From Nonomuraea deserti (GTDB taxonomy: Bacteria; Actinomycetota; Actinomycetes; Streptosporangiales; Streptosporangiaceae), in assembly GCF_004348685.1 (NCBI RefSeq), contig NZ_SMKO01000015.1, forward strand, positions 1 through 64,000: 64,000 nucleotides of DNA. The letters run 5' to 3'. The notes beneath the pieces were generated by a model that saw nothing but the letters and a program-made list of their open reading frames with translations, ran no database searches and was not told the origin of the DNA. Of this stretch, positions 1 to 8,292 are shown in pieces; the first letter of the stretch is position 1; each line of letters starts with the position of its first letter. Made by a program: the position numbers and the translations under genes.

Positions 1-25
1 GGACCAAGGCGGTGGGGGCGGCGGG

Positions 26-103
26 CCAAGGCGGCGGGCCAAGGCGGCGGGCCAAGGCGGCGAACCAAGGTTACGGGCCAGGGCGGCCAACCAAGGCTGC
101 GGG
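26..103. repeat. 13-bp tandem repeat array
   Basis: About six consecutive 13-base units of the form CCAAGGCGGCGGG are visible. The first two are identical and the later ones diverge. The array lies just downstream of the SRPBCC gene stop, is non-coding in any recognisable way, and is GC-rich. Confidence 0.75.
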
Positions 104-106
104 AGG

Positions 107-940
107 TTACGGCAGGAACATCGGCGTCCAGTCCGCCACCTCGTGGTAGCGCCGCAGCTCCGCGAGCCCCGACAGGAACCCGCCCCACGCCGCGTACGGG
201 GGCCGGTCCTCGTCGAACCCGCTCTGCACCATCGTCATCCGCGTCTTGCCGCCGGACCCCTCCAGCTCCCACGTCCCGATGCCCGTGTCGCCCCAGTCCA
301 CGGAGAGTTTGCGGGCGGGCTCGAGTTCGACCACCTTGGCCGGGTCGGGGTTGTTGGCCAGCCCGCCCATGGCGAAGCGCCCGCCCACGTACGGCTCGAT
401 GTCGACGGGATAGCCGAACCACCGCGTCACCGCCTCCGAGTCGGTCAGCGAGTCGAACACGTCGGACGGCGAGGCGTCGATCGTGATCTGGGCCCGCATC
501 TCCGAGGTGGAGAAGTCGACTTTCGGCGTGAGCTCGCGCCCTTCGAGGTGCTCGGCGAGGTTGGCGAGGGCGCAGCACCAGAACGTCTGCAGCACGCCCC
601 GGATGCTTTTGCCCGTGATCACGTCCTGGAAGTCGAAGTGCGTCTGGGACACCGACACGATGGTCGCGTCGCCGTCCTCCTCCAGCGTGAACTCGGTGGT
701 CGTCTCTTCGCCGTCGAGCAGCCACGCGAACCGCAGGGTGCGCTCGTCGGCGTGCAGCGGCCGCTGGTGCGGCGCGTCGCCTTCGGGGATGGTGCGCCCC
801 CAGAACCCGAACGTGGCGGGCAGCGCCACCTCGGCGTGCTCGGCCAGCCAGACGCGCAGCGCGGCCGGGTCGGTGAGCGCGTGCCTGACCGTCTTGAGCG
901 GCGCCTGGACGCGGACACGAATGATCATGGGCTCAGTCAT
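107..940 (-). CDS. two-domain SRPBCC (AHSA1-like) protein
   Basis: A 277-residue protein made of two consecutive START/AHSA1-like halves, roughly residues 5-130 and 140-265. Each has the pattern of an early helix followed by a W-(L/F) and G-G-R/F strand set, for example VTRWFGYPVDIEP and GGRFAMGG in the second half. Family members bind hydrophobic ligands or act as Hsp90 co-chaperone-like domains; no enzyme activity can be assigned. The ATG at 940 is preferred because GAGGAAGAG lies just upstream and it overlaps the end of the ArsR gene by 8 bases, which suggests translational coupling. ArsR plus AHSA1 pairs are common in actinobacteria, where the regulator usually controls the pair. Confidence 0.85.
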   Translation of the reverse strand: MTEPMIIRVRVQAPLKTVRHALTDPAALRVWLAEHAEVALPATFGFWGRTIPEGDAPHQRPLHADERTLRFAWLLDGEETTTEFTLEEDGDATIVSVSQTHFDFQDVITGKSIRGVLQTFWCCALANLAEHLEGRELTPKVDFSTSEMRAQITIDASPSDVFDSLTDSEAVTRWFGYPVDIEPYVGGRFAMGGLANNPDPAKVVELEPARKLSVDWGDTGIGTWELEGSGGKTRMTMVQSGFDEDRPPYAAWGGFLSGLAELRRYHEVADWTPMFLP

Positions 941-1511
941 CGTCTTGCTCTTCCTCTGTGTGGTCCGTGGTCTTGGGGTAGCAAGCGACGGCGATCTTGA
1001 AGGCGTCACCTTCCGCGCCGCCGTACCGGGTGAACAGGTCCTGCAGCATGGCCTGCAGCTCGGTCATGAACTGGTGCCGGTTTTCCTGGCGGACGTGGAT
1101 CTCGCCGGACAGGCCGAGTGACGGCAGCTCGGGCGCGGTCCTGTCGAGCGCCGCGATGTCCGCCTGCACCTCTTCCATGAGGTCGAGCAGGTAGCCGAGG
1201 CTGAGCTCGTCGCGCGCCTTGCGCAGCCCGATCCGGCCCACCAGGCGCGGCGACAGCCAGTACGACCGCGCGCCCGCCTGATAGATGCCCTCGCTGATCC
1301 CGCGGACCTTGCGCTCGGACACCAGGTCGACGAGGCCGGCGTCGACCAGCCGCTTGACGTGGTAGTAGACCCGCTGCGGCGTCTGGCCGAGCCGTTCGGC
1401 GACCTGCGAGCAGGTGCGCGGCTCGGCCAGCTGCCGCAGCACCTCCACGCGCTGCGGTTTGAGCAGCGCCTCGGCCTGCTCGATCTCTTCCAGGTACAGG
1501 ATGTCTCTCAT
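933..1511 (-). CDS. ArsR-type winged-helix regulator
   Basis: A 192-residue DNA-binding protein with an N-terminal winged helix at about residues 10-75 (the recognition region includes SQVAERLGQTPQRVYYHVKR). A longer C-terminal part may be a sensor or dimerisation region. No metal-binding cysteine pair typical of metal-sensing ArsR proteins is evident. It is first in a two-gene unit with the SRPBCC gene, whose start it overlaps. It is divergent from the AraC gene; the 60-base gap holds a palindrome that may be its operator. Autoregulation is inferred. Confidence 0.85.
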   Translation of the reverse strand: MRDILYLEEIEQAEALLKPQRVEVLRQLAEPRTCSQVAERLGQTPQRVYYHVKRLVDAGLVDLVSERKVRGISEGIYQAGARSYWLSPRLVGRIGLRKARDELSLGYLLDLMEEVQADIAALDRTAPELPSLGLSGEIHVRQENRHQFMTELQAMLQDLFTRYGGAEGDAFKIAVACYPKTTDHTEEEQDDD

Positions 1512-1525
1512 CGCAAAAACTATCC

Positions 1526-1535
1526 TTTACGTAAA
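1526..1535. promoter_or_regulatory. TTTACGTAAA palindrome, candidate ArsR operator
   Basis: A perfect 10-base palindrome inside the 60-base AT-rich gap between the divergent ArsR and AraC genes. On the minus strand it is followed by AAAGGATA, a combination that recurs at the start of the second ArsR gene near 24.9 kb. The operator role is inferred. Confidence 0.5.
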
Positions 1536-1571
1536 AATACTTCTTGTCAATAGGGAGGGGAGAATGCAGAG

Positions 1572-2651
1572 ATGGCGCAGGACTGGTCGCGCTACTGGCG
1601 CTCACCCGACCGCCCGCTCGAGGTCATGCACGCCCACTTCGAACGGCACGTCTACCACCGGCACAGCCACGAGACCTACTCTTTCGGGGTCACGGAGACC
1701 GGCGCGCAGTCGTTCAGCTGCAGGGGGTCCGCGCACACCAGCGCGGCGGGCATGATCATGGCCTTCAATCCCGAGGACCCGCACGACGGCCACGCCACCG
1801 ACGCCCTCGGGTTCACCTACCGGATCGTGCACATCGGCCCCGAGCTCGTCTCCGACACCCTGACGGACGCGACGGGCCGCCCGACGGGCCTGCCTCTCTT
1901 CATCGAGCCCGTGGTCGACGACCCCGGCCTGGCGGGCGCGCTGCGCTCCCTGCACAGCGCCCTGCTGGGCGAGGCGCCGTCGCTGCGCCGCGACGAGCTG
2001 CTCACGACGACGATCACCCAGCTCGTACGCCGCGCCGCCACCCGCCCGATCCACCCGGCGGGCCCGGCGGGAAGGTCGGCGCGGGTGGCGCGACAGGTCA
2101 GGCAGCTCCTGCACGACCGCCTGCTGGACGATCTGACCATCGACGACCTGGCCCGCGCCGCCGGCGCCAGCCGCTACACGGTCTACCGTGCCTTCCACGC
2201 CGAGTACGGCCTGCCGCCGAGCGACTACCAGCGCCAGCTACGGCTCAGGACCGCCCGCGCGCTGATCGCCGACGGCGTCCCCATCAGCGCGGCCGCCACC
2301 ACGACGGGCTTCGCCGACCAGAGCCACCTGACCCGCTGGTTCACCCGCTACTTCGGCCTGACCCCAGGCGCCTACCGCCGAGCCGTCCAACCCGGCGAAC
2401 CCGTCCAACCCGGCGAGATCGGCGAACCGGACAAGGAAACGACCCCGCCGACGACGACCGCGCGAACCGGGACGGCCACATCGCCAACAACCGTACGAAC
2501 CGAGAACACACCGACGACTACCGCGCGCATCAAGGCAGCCACACCGGCAACGACCGCGCGAACCGGGACCACCGTGCCAGGGGCGACGGCCGGCGCCGGA
2601 TCAACCACGCCCCCGGTGAACGTGCGCGCCGTAACGGTGGCGCGCCGCTGA
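1572..2651 (+). CDS. AraC-family transcriptional regulator
   Basis: A 359-residue regulator. The N-terminal cupin-like sensor (about 10-140) starts with HAHFERHVYHRHSHETYSFG, the usual His-rich AraC ligand-binding opening. The C-terminal AraC double helix-turn-helix lies at about 175-275, with DLARAAGASRYTVYRAF and the PSDYQRQLRLRTARALIADG and AYRRA landmarks. After it comes an unusual tail of about 80 residues rich in Thr, Ala and Arg with repeated TTTAR-like blocks. The tail is absent from typical members, looks disordered, and may be an expanded repeat or a late stop. AGGGGAG supports the ATG. The ligand is unknown. Confidence 0.85.
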   Translation: MAQDWSRYWRSPDRPLEVMHAHFERHVYHRHSHETYSFGVTETGAQSFSCRGSAHTSAAGMIMAFNPEDPHDGHATDALGFTYRIVHIGPELVSDTLTDATGRPTGLPLFIEPVVDDPGLAGALRSLHSALLGEAPSLRRDELLTTTITQLVRRAATRPIHPAGPAGRSARVARQVRQLLHDRLLDDLTIDDLARAAGASRYTVYRAFHAEYGLPPSDYQRQLRLRTARALIADGVPISAAATTTGFADQSHLTRWFTRYFGLTPGAYRRAVQPGEPVQPGEIGEPDKETTPPTTTARTGTATSPTTVRTENTPTTTARIKAATPATTARTGTTVPGATAGAGSTTPPVNVRAVTVARR

Positions 2652-2662
2652 CCGGTCAGCGG
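2645..2662. terminator. palindromic hairpin between convergent genes
   Basis: An 18-base perfect palindrome, CCGCTGACCGGTCAGCGG, which includes the AraC stop codon. It lies between the convergent AraC and GDP-mannose dehydratase genes. There is no T-run, as is common for actinomycete terminators. Confidence 0.5.
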
Positions 2663-2737
2663 CCGTTCCCCTGGACAGACGCGAGCCAACGACGACGACT
2701 GGCAGGCCCTGGCTGTGCCGTGAAGAACGAAGATGGT

Positions 2738-3769
2738 TTATGGCCAGGAAGAGTCCTGATCGGGATCGCCGCCGTCGGTGAGGAGCCGCAGATCGGAGTC
2801 GACCATCATGGCGACGAGCTCGTCGAAGGAGACCTTCGGCTCCCACCCCAGCTGCGTGCGCGCCTTCTTCGGGTCGGCGCAGAGCAGGTCGACCTCGGCC
2901 GGCCGGTGCAGCGCCTGGTCGGTCACGACGTGCCGCTCCCAGTCGAGCCCCGCGGCCGCGAACGCCGCCTCCGTCAGCTCCCTGACCGACTTCATCCGCC
3001 CGGTCCCGATCACGTAGTCCTCGGGGCTGGCGGCCTGCAGCATCAGGTGCATCGCCTTGACGTAGTCGCCGGCGAACCCCCAGTCGCGCCGGGCCTCCAG
3101 GTTGCCGAGGCGCAGCTGCGTGGCCAGCCCCAGCTTGATCCTGGCCACCCCGAGCGACACCTTCCTGGTGACGAACTCGGCGCCGCGCCGCGGCGACTCG
3201 TGGTTGAACAGGATCCCGGACACCGCGAACATCCCGTACGACTCGCGGTAGTTCTGGGTGAGGAAGTGCCCGTACGCCTTCGCCACCCCGTACGGCGAGC
3301 GCGGGTGGAACGCGGTGCTCTCGGTCTGCGGGGTTTCGCTGACCTGGCCGAACATTTCGGAGGACGAAGCCTGATAAAAGCGGATCTGTCCGGAGGAGCC
3401 GGCACCCCCACCGCCCCGCGACACGCCCGAGCACACGCGGATCGCCTCAAGCATCCGCAACACGCCCATCCCGGTCACCTCGGCCGTGAGCTCGGCCTGC
3501 TCCCACGACATGGGCACGAACGAGATCGCGCCCAGGTTGTAGACCTCGTCGGGCTGAACGCGTTCCACCGCGGAGATCAGCGAACCCTGGTCGAGCAGGT
3601 CGCCCCGCACCACGCGTACGTCGGCGAGCAGCTTGCGCATCCTGGACACCCGCGGGTTCGCCTGCCCCCTGGCCAGCCCCCAGACCTCGTAGCCCTGCTC
3701 CAGCAGGTGCTCCGCCAAGTAAGAACCATCCTGGCCGGTGATGCCGGTGATCAGAGCGCGCCTGGCCAA
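2738..3769 (-). CDS. gmd: GDP-mannose 4,6-dehydratase
   Basis: A 343-residue extended-SDR enzyme predicted to convert GDP-mannose to GDP-4-keto-6-deoxymannose, the precursor of deoxyhexoses such as rhamnose or fucose. The Rossmann motif GITGQDG is at residues 9-15, SSSEMFG at about 135-141, and the catalytic Y160-x3-K164 within SPYGVAKAYG. NHESPRRG and FVTRK are family signatures. The start is taken as TTG at 3769 because GGAGG sits six bases upstream and the protein then opens with ARRALITGITGQDG as in relatives. An upstream TTG at 3781 is less likely. It is divergent from the glycosyltransferase gene, which suggests a role in surface glycan or glycoconjugate synthesis (inference). Confidence 0.93.
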   Translation of the reverse strand: MARRALITGITGQDGSYLAEHLLEQGYEVWGLARGQANPRVSRMRKLLADVRVVRGDLLDQGSLISAVERVQPDEVYNLGAISFVPMSWEQAELTAEVTGMGVLRMLEAIRVCSGVSRGGGGAGSSGQIRFYQASSSEMFGQVSETPQTESTAFHPRSPYGVAKAYGHFLTQNYRESYGMFAVSGILFNHESPRRGAEFVTRKVSLGVARIKLGLATQLRLGNLEARRDWGFAGDYVKAMHLMLQAASPEDYVIGTGRMKSVRELTEAAFAAAGLDWERHVVTDQALHRPAEVDLLCADPKKARTQLGWEPKVSFDELVAMMVDSDLRLLTDGGDPDQDSSWP

Positions 3770-3852
3770 GGGGTCCTCCAACGATCGCGTCCCGCGTCCC
3801 TTTGGGACGGGAATGTACAGCTAAGCGCCCTGATAGGGCATCAAGCCACCTA

Positions 3853-3897
3853 GAACGCGTTCCACCGAACCACGCTCGGTTACTGCAACTTCGCAGT
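3853..3897. promoter_or_regulatory. cluster of inverted repeats in gmd / GT4 divergent region
   Basis: Within the 249-base divergent gap three short inverted repeats follow each other: GAACGCGTTC at 3853-3862, ACCGA-N7-TCGGT at 3864-3880, and ACTGC-N6-GCAGT at 3882-3897. They are candidates for regulator binding or a 5' leader structure. Nothing else of note is seen in this gap. Confidence 0.4.
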
Positions 3898-4018
3898 TCG
3901 CACGGCCTGTGAGAGCCACTGTGAACAATTCTCGGCAACCTACCGGATGGTAGCCTTCTCGGACTAAGGTCATCTTTACGGTACACGCCCGTCTCCGGGC
4001 CTTACCGGCGAGAAAGGG

Positions 4019-5263
4019 GTGTCCGTGCGGGAGCGAACGCTGCGGATCGCGCTGCTGTCCTACCGCAGCAAACCCACCTGCGGCGGCCAGGGCGTTTACC
4101 TCCGCCATCTGAGCCGCGAACTCGTCGCACTCGGGCACCACGTCGAGGTGTACTCCGGCCAGCCGTACCCCGAGCTCGACGACGGCGTCATCCTGCGCGA
4201 GGTGCCCAGCCTCGACCTCTACCGCGACGAAGACCCGTTCAGAACGCCCAAGCTGCGCGAATATCGCGACTGGATCGACTGCCTCGAGGTCGGCACCATG
4301 TGGACGGCCGGCTTCCCCGAGCCGCTGACGTTCACACTGCGGGCCTACCGCGAGCTGAAGAAGCGGGTCGGCGACTTCGACGTCGTGCAGGACAACCAGA
4401 CCCTCGGCTACGGCCTGCTGGGCATCCAGAAGTTGTTCCCCGTCGTCGGCACCATCCACCACCCGATCAGCGTCGACCGCCGCATCGAGCTCGAAGCCGC
4501 CCGCGGCACGAAGAAGCTGACCATGCGCCGGTGGTACGCGTTCGTCAAGATGCAGGCCCGCGTCGCTCCCCGGCTCAGCCCGATCCTGACCGTCAGCGAG
4601 TCGTCGCTGGCCGACATCCACCGCGACTTCAACGTCCCCCAGGCCAACATGCGCCTGATCCCCCTCGGCGTGGACACCCGTTACTTCCACCCCCGCCCCG
4701 GCAAACCCCGACGCAAGGGGTCCATCGTGGCGGTGGCCAGCGCCGACTCGCCGATGAAAGGCGTCGCGACGCTGCTCAGGGCCGTGGCGAAACTGGCCAC
4801 CGAGCGCGACGTCCACCTCACCGTCGTCAGCCGGCCCACCCCGGGCGGCCCCACCGAGCAGCTCGTCCAGGAGCTGTCGCTGCAGGACCGCGTGCGCTTC
4901 GTGCACGGCATCTCCGACGACGAGCTGGGCGAGCTGATCGCCACCTCGGAGATCTCCGTCGTGCCCTCGCTCTATGAAGGTTTCTCGCTGCCCGCCGTCG
5001 AGCACATGGCCTGCGGCACGCCCCTGGTGGCCAGCCGTACGGGCGCGCTTCCCGAGGTCGTGGGCGACGCGGCCGTGCAGGTGCCGCCGGGCGACGCCGA
5101 GGAGCTGGCCGCGGCGCTGCGCCGACTGCACGACTCCCCCGAGGAGCGCGAACGCGTCGGCAAAGCCGGATACGACCGCGTCATGGAGCGCTACACCTGG
5201 CACGTCGTGGCCAAGCGGACCGTCGAGGCCTACCGCGAGGCCATCGCGGCCCGCGCGAGCTGA
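4019..5263 (+). CDS. GT4-family glycosyltransferase
   Basis: A 414-residue GT-B fold glycosyltransferase. The N-terminal acceptor domain begins with YRSKPTCGGQGVYLRHLSREL, with the glycine-rich loop used for sugar-nucleotide binding. The C-terminal donor domain carries the GT4 motif E320-x7-E328 within EGFSLPAVEHMACGTPLVAS. It is a retaining enzyme by family; the sugar and acceptor are unknown. The GTG start follows GAGAAAGGGG. It is the first gene of a rightward set with a methyltransferase and an alpha-toroid protein, and is divergent from gmd. Confidence 0.9.
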   Translation: MSVRERTLRIALLSYRSKPTCGGQGVYLRHLSRELVALGHHVEVYSGQPYPELDDGVILREVPSLDLYRDEDPFRTPKLREYRDWIDCLEVGTMWTAGFPEPLTFTLRAYRELKKRVGDFDVVQDNQTLGYGLLGIQKLFPVVGTIHHPISVDRRIELEAARGTKKLTMRRWYAFVKMQARVAPRLSPILTVSESSLADIHRDFNVPQANMRLIPLGVDTRYFHPRPGKPRRKGSIVAVASADSPMKGVATLLRAVAKLATERDVHLTVVSRPTPGGPTEQLVQELSLQDRVRFVHGISDDELGELIATSEISVVPSLYEGFSLPAVEHMACGTPLVASRTGALPEVVGDAAVQVPPGDAEELAAALRRLHDSPEERERVGKAGYDRVMERYTWHVVAKRTVEAYREAIAARAS

Positions 5264-5293
5264 CCAGAACTCGATCACGAGGAGAAGCGACAA

Positions 5294-6004
5294 GTGCTGA
5301 CCGTGGACTTCGCCCGGTTTCCCGTCGGCCCCGGCGTACGCGTGCTCGACCTGGGATGCGGCGGCGGCAGGCACGCCTTCGAGGTGCTCCGCCGGGGCGC
5401 GGACGTGACCGCGTTCGACATGGATCAGGCGGAGCTGGACAGCGTGGCGGCCATGTTCGCGGCCATGGACAAGGCGGGTGAGGTGCCCGAGGGCGGCGCC
5501 GGGGATACCGTCCAGGGCACGGCGCTGGACATGCCGTTCGACGACGGCGCCTTCGACCGGGTCATCGCCGCCGAGGTGCTGGAGCACATCCCCGACGACA
5601 TGGCGGCCATGCGTGAGATCTTCCGCGTGCTGCGGCCCGGCGGCACGGCCGCGGTGACCGTGCCGAGCTTCCTGCCCGAGCGCATCTGCTGGGCGCTGGA
5701 CGAGGACTATCACACGGCGCCAGGCGGCCACGTGCGCATCTACACGCTGGCGGAGCTGTCGGCCAAGCTGAAGTCCGCCGGGTTCGTGATCGGACCGCAC
5801 CACCACGCCCACGGCCTGCACGCGCCCTACTGGTGGATCAAGTGCGCGGTCGGCGTCAACAACGACGACCACCCGCTCGCCAAGGCGTACCACGAGCTGC
5901 TGGTCTGGGACATCATGAAACGCCCTGCCGCGACCAGGATCGCCGAGGCCGTGCTCAACCCGGTCATCGGCAAGAGCGTGGTCCTCTACGTCCGGAAGCC
6001 ATGA
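5294..6004 (+). CDS. class I SAM-dependent methyltransferase
   Basis: A 236-residue methyltransferase with motif I VLDLGCGGGRH near the N terminus, followed by the acidic motif II end VTAFDMD. A post-motif AEVLEHIPDDMAAMREIFRVLRPGG matches the Methyltransf_11 fold. The substrate is unknown; position suggests a glycosylated or lipid product of the neighbouring enzymes. GTG with GAGGAGAAG upstream is chosen. Its stop overlaps the ATG of the next gene by four bases (ATGA). Confidence 0.88.
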   Translation: MLTVDFARFPVGPGVRVLDLGCGGGRHAFEVLRRGADVTAFDMDQAELDSVAAMFAAMDKAGEVPEGGAGDTVQGTALDMPFDDGAFDRVIAAEVLEHIPDDMAAMREIFRVLRPGGTAAVTVPSFLPERICWALDEDYHTAPGGHVRIYTLAELSAKLKSAGFVIGPHHHAHGLHAPYWWIKCAVGVNNDDHPLAKAYHELLVWDIMKRPAATRIAEAVLNPVIGKSVVLYVRKP

Positions 6005-7083
6005 TCTCCCACGCGGAGGTCGTGCGTACGGCCGGGAGCATCGCGGCGATACAGCAGGACGACGGCGGCGTGCCGTGGCCGGAGGGCCACGTCGACGCGT
6101 GGAACCACATCGAGTGCCTGATGGCTATGTCCGTCGCCGGGCTGGCGGAGCCGGTACGCCGCGGCTACGCCTGGCTGGCCCGCCACCAGCGCGCCGACGG
6201 CTCGTGGCCGATGAAGCTGGTCGACGGCGTGCCCACGGAGCCGGGCGGCGAGACCAACCACGCCGCCTACGTCGCCGCCGGCGTCTGGCACCACCATCTC
6301 GTCACCGCTGACCAGCGCTTCACCGAGGAGAGCTGGCCCATGGTCAAGGCCGCGCTCGACTACGTGGCGGGGCTGCAGACCGAGCGGGGCGAGATCGCCT
6401 GGGAGCGCGACGCGCAGGGCAGGCCCTCGGCGTACGCGCTGCTCACCGGCTGCTCCTCCATCCACCATGGGCTGCGCTGCGGCGTGCTGCTCGCCGACCA
6501 TCTGGGCGACCCGCAACCCCACTGGGAGCTGGCCGCCGACCGGCTGGCGCACGTGCTGGCGGCGCATCCCGAGGCGTTCGCGGACAAGAGCCGCTTCTCC
6601 ATGGACTGGTACTACCCGGTGCTGGGCGGGGCGGTGCGCGGGCGGCAGGCGTACGAACTGCTGGAGCGCGAGTGGGCGACGTTCGTGGTGCCGGGTCTCG
6701 GCATCAGGTGCGTGTCCGACCAGCCGTGGGTGACGGGGGCGGAGACGTGCGAGCTGGTGCTGGCGCTCGACGCGCTGGGCGATCGGGACCGGGCGGCCGC
6801 GCTGTTCGCCGACGTGCAGCATCTGCGGCACGAGGACGGCTCGTACTGGACGGGCTGGCAGTACGCCAACCGCAAGCACTTCCCGCACGAGCGGTCCGGC
6901 TACACCGCGGCGGCGGTCGTCCTGGCGGCCGACGCGCTGCTGGGCATCTCCCCGGGATCCGGGTTGTTCCGCGACATCGCGGGAACGTCCGTGTTCGACC
7001 CGGACGTCTGCGGCTGCGCCGCCGGGACAGGCCGGCGACTGCCTCCCCCGGTGACCGAAGGGCGCCCGGGCGAAGGCGTCTGA
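6001..7083 (+). CDS. prenyltransferase / squalene-oxidase-like alpha-toroid protein
   Basis: A 360-residue protein with helical repeats of the terpenoid-cyclase / protein-prenyltransferase toroid type. Repeats of the form ARHQRADGSWP, GLQTERG and DVQHLRHEDGSYWTGWQ are visible. It lacks the full DXDD motif of class II terpene cyclases as far as can be read, so cyclase activity is uncertain. It is translationally coupled (ATGA) to the methyltransferase, so it probably acts with it and the GT4 enzyme. The last 25 residues form a low-similarity tail. Confidence 0.75.
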   Translation: MISHAEVVRTAGSIAAIQQDDGGVPWPEGHVDAWNHIECLMAMSVAGLAEPVRRGYAWLARHQRADGSWPMKLVDGVPTEPGGETNHAAYVAAGVWHHHLVTADQRFTEESWPMVKAALDYVAGLQTERGEIAWERDAQGRPSAYALLTGCSSIHHGLRCGVLLADHLGDPQPHWELAADRLAHVLAAHPEAFADKSRFSMDWYYPVLGGAVRGRQAYELLEREWATFVVPGLGIRCVSDQPWVTGAETCELVLALDALGDRDRAAALFADVQHLRHEDGSYWTGWQYANRKHFPHERSGYTAAAVVLAADALLGISPGSGLFRDIAGTSVFDPDVCGCAAGTGRRLPPPVTEGRPGEGV

Positions 7084-7214
7084 CCTGGTACTTCGGCGGT
7101 CCACAAGGGCTTTTGCGGGTTCTTTGCCGGGGAAATCCGGTGCGCCGCCGATGAAAGGCCCAATGAGGTAACTAGCTTCGTCAGTGGCCGGTACGAGACG
7201 TCTTCGGGGGAAGC

Positions 7215-8210
7215 GTGGGCGACACGGGCACAACAACGTTCTTGGACCAGGTCAGGACCGAGCCGACACTGTCTCCGGCGCGCGGATGGCGGAGGTTCCT
7301 GGCCAAAGACGCACGGGAGTCCGATCTGGGCCGGCGAAGGTTCCGGCTCAGAGATGGAGCTTCTCCGACAGAATTCACCGATGCCGAAAAGTCGTACGTT
7401 TTCGGCTTCAACGCGGTGATGTCGCGAGAAGTCGAGAAGATCGAGGAAGTCTCGGCTGAGCAGCGGCCCTTCGGCTACGAAGGGGCTGCCGCCGCCTGCA
7501 CCGTCCTCGACCTTCTCACGCTGACCCGGGGCCGGCGCCTTCACGAGCTACTGGCCGGCCCCGCCCAGCACCACCGCCACGCCGCCTACCTCGGCGCCGG
7601 CCGCGGGTACGCGCTGCTGCGCCTGCGGCCCGTCCGGGGCGCCCGGCGCGCCCATCCGCTGCTGCGCTGGCTCGCCGTCGACGGGTTCGGGTTCCAGTGG
7701 AGCCTGGCCAGGGCGGACCGGATGGTGGGCGAGCGGATGATGCCCGACCTGCTCACCAGGGCGCACTGCGCCGTGTTCGACCAGGGGCTGGGGCGGCTGC
7801 TGTGGTACCACGATGGCGCCTCGGCCGGCGACCTCGCCGCCAGGATCGCCGGGTTCCCCGCGGGGCGGCGGGCCGATCTGTGGAGCGGGATCGGGTTCGC
7901 CGCCACCTACACGGGCGGGGCCGGGACCGACGAGTTGTGGTGGCTGGCCGAGCACGCGGGCGCCGACGGGTTCCGGGCACACCTGGCGCAGGGGTGCGCG
8001 TTCGCCGTGGCCGCGCGGCTGCGGTCGGGCCTGCTGCCCGGCCACGCGGCGCGAGCCGTGCCGATCCTGGCCGGCACCGACCCGGAGGAGGCGGCCTCGT
8101 GGACCGATCAGGCGCTCATCGCGCTCGGGCACGAGGCGCACACGCACGAGGACTTCCGCGGCTGGCAGGCACAGACCCGCCGCTCATGGACCCGCCGCCT
8201 GCGCACCTGA
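7215..8210 (+). CDS. DUF1702 family protein
   Basis: A 331-residue soluble protein matching the DUF1702 pattern known from enediyne gene clusters. Landmarks are FGYEGAAAACTVLDLLT, LLRWLAVDGFGFQWS, FDQGLGRLLWYHDGA and RRADLWSGIGFAATYTGG. Biochemical function is unknown. In enediyne loci the family sits beside the iterative PKS and other accessory genes, but here there is no PKS, ASPIC/UnbV or other enediyne gene in the window. It is a stand-alone member. GTG at 7215 follows CGGGGGA. Confidence 0.8.
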   Translation: MGDTGTTTFLDQVRTEPTLSPARGWRRFLAKDARESDLGRRRFRLRDGASPTEFTDAEKSYVFGFNAVMSREVEKIEEVSAEQRPFGYEGAAAACTVLDLLTLTRGRRLHELLAGPAQHHRHAAYLGAGRGYALLRLRPVRGARRAHPLLRWLAVDGFGFQWSLARADRMVGERMMPDLLTRAHCAVFDQGLGRLLWYHDGASAGDLAARIAGFPAGRRADLWSGIGFAATYTGGAGTDELWWLAEHAGADGFRAHLAQGCAFAVAARLRSGLLPGHAARAVPILAGTDPEEAASWTDQALIALGHEAHTHEDFRGWQAQTRRSWTRRLRT

Positions 8211-8292
8211 CCACCGGCTCTGGCTCCGGCCCGCACGCACGCTAACCTTCTCGGTCTGACCACCAGGTCGAAAGGAAACATCTCCCTCCTTG

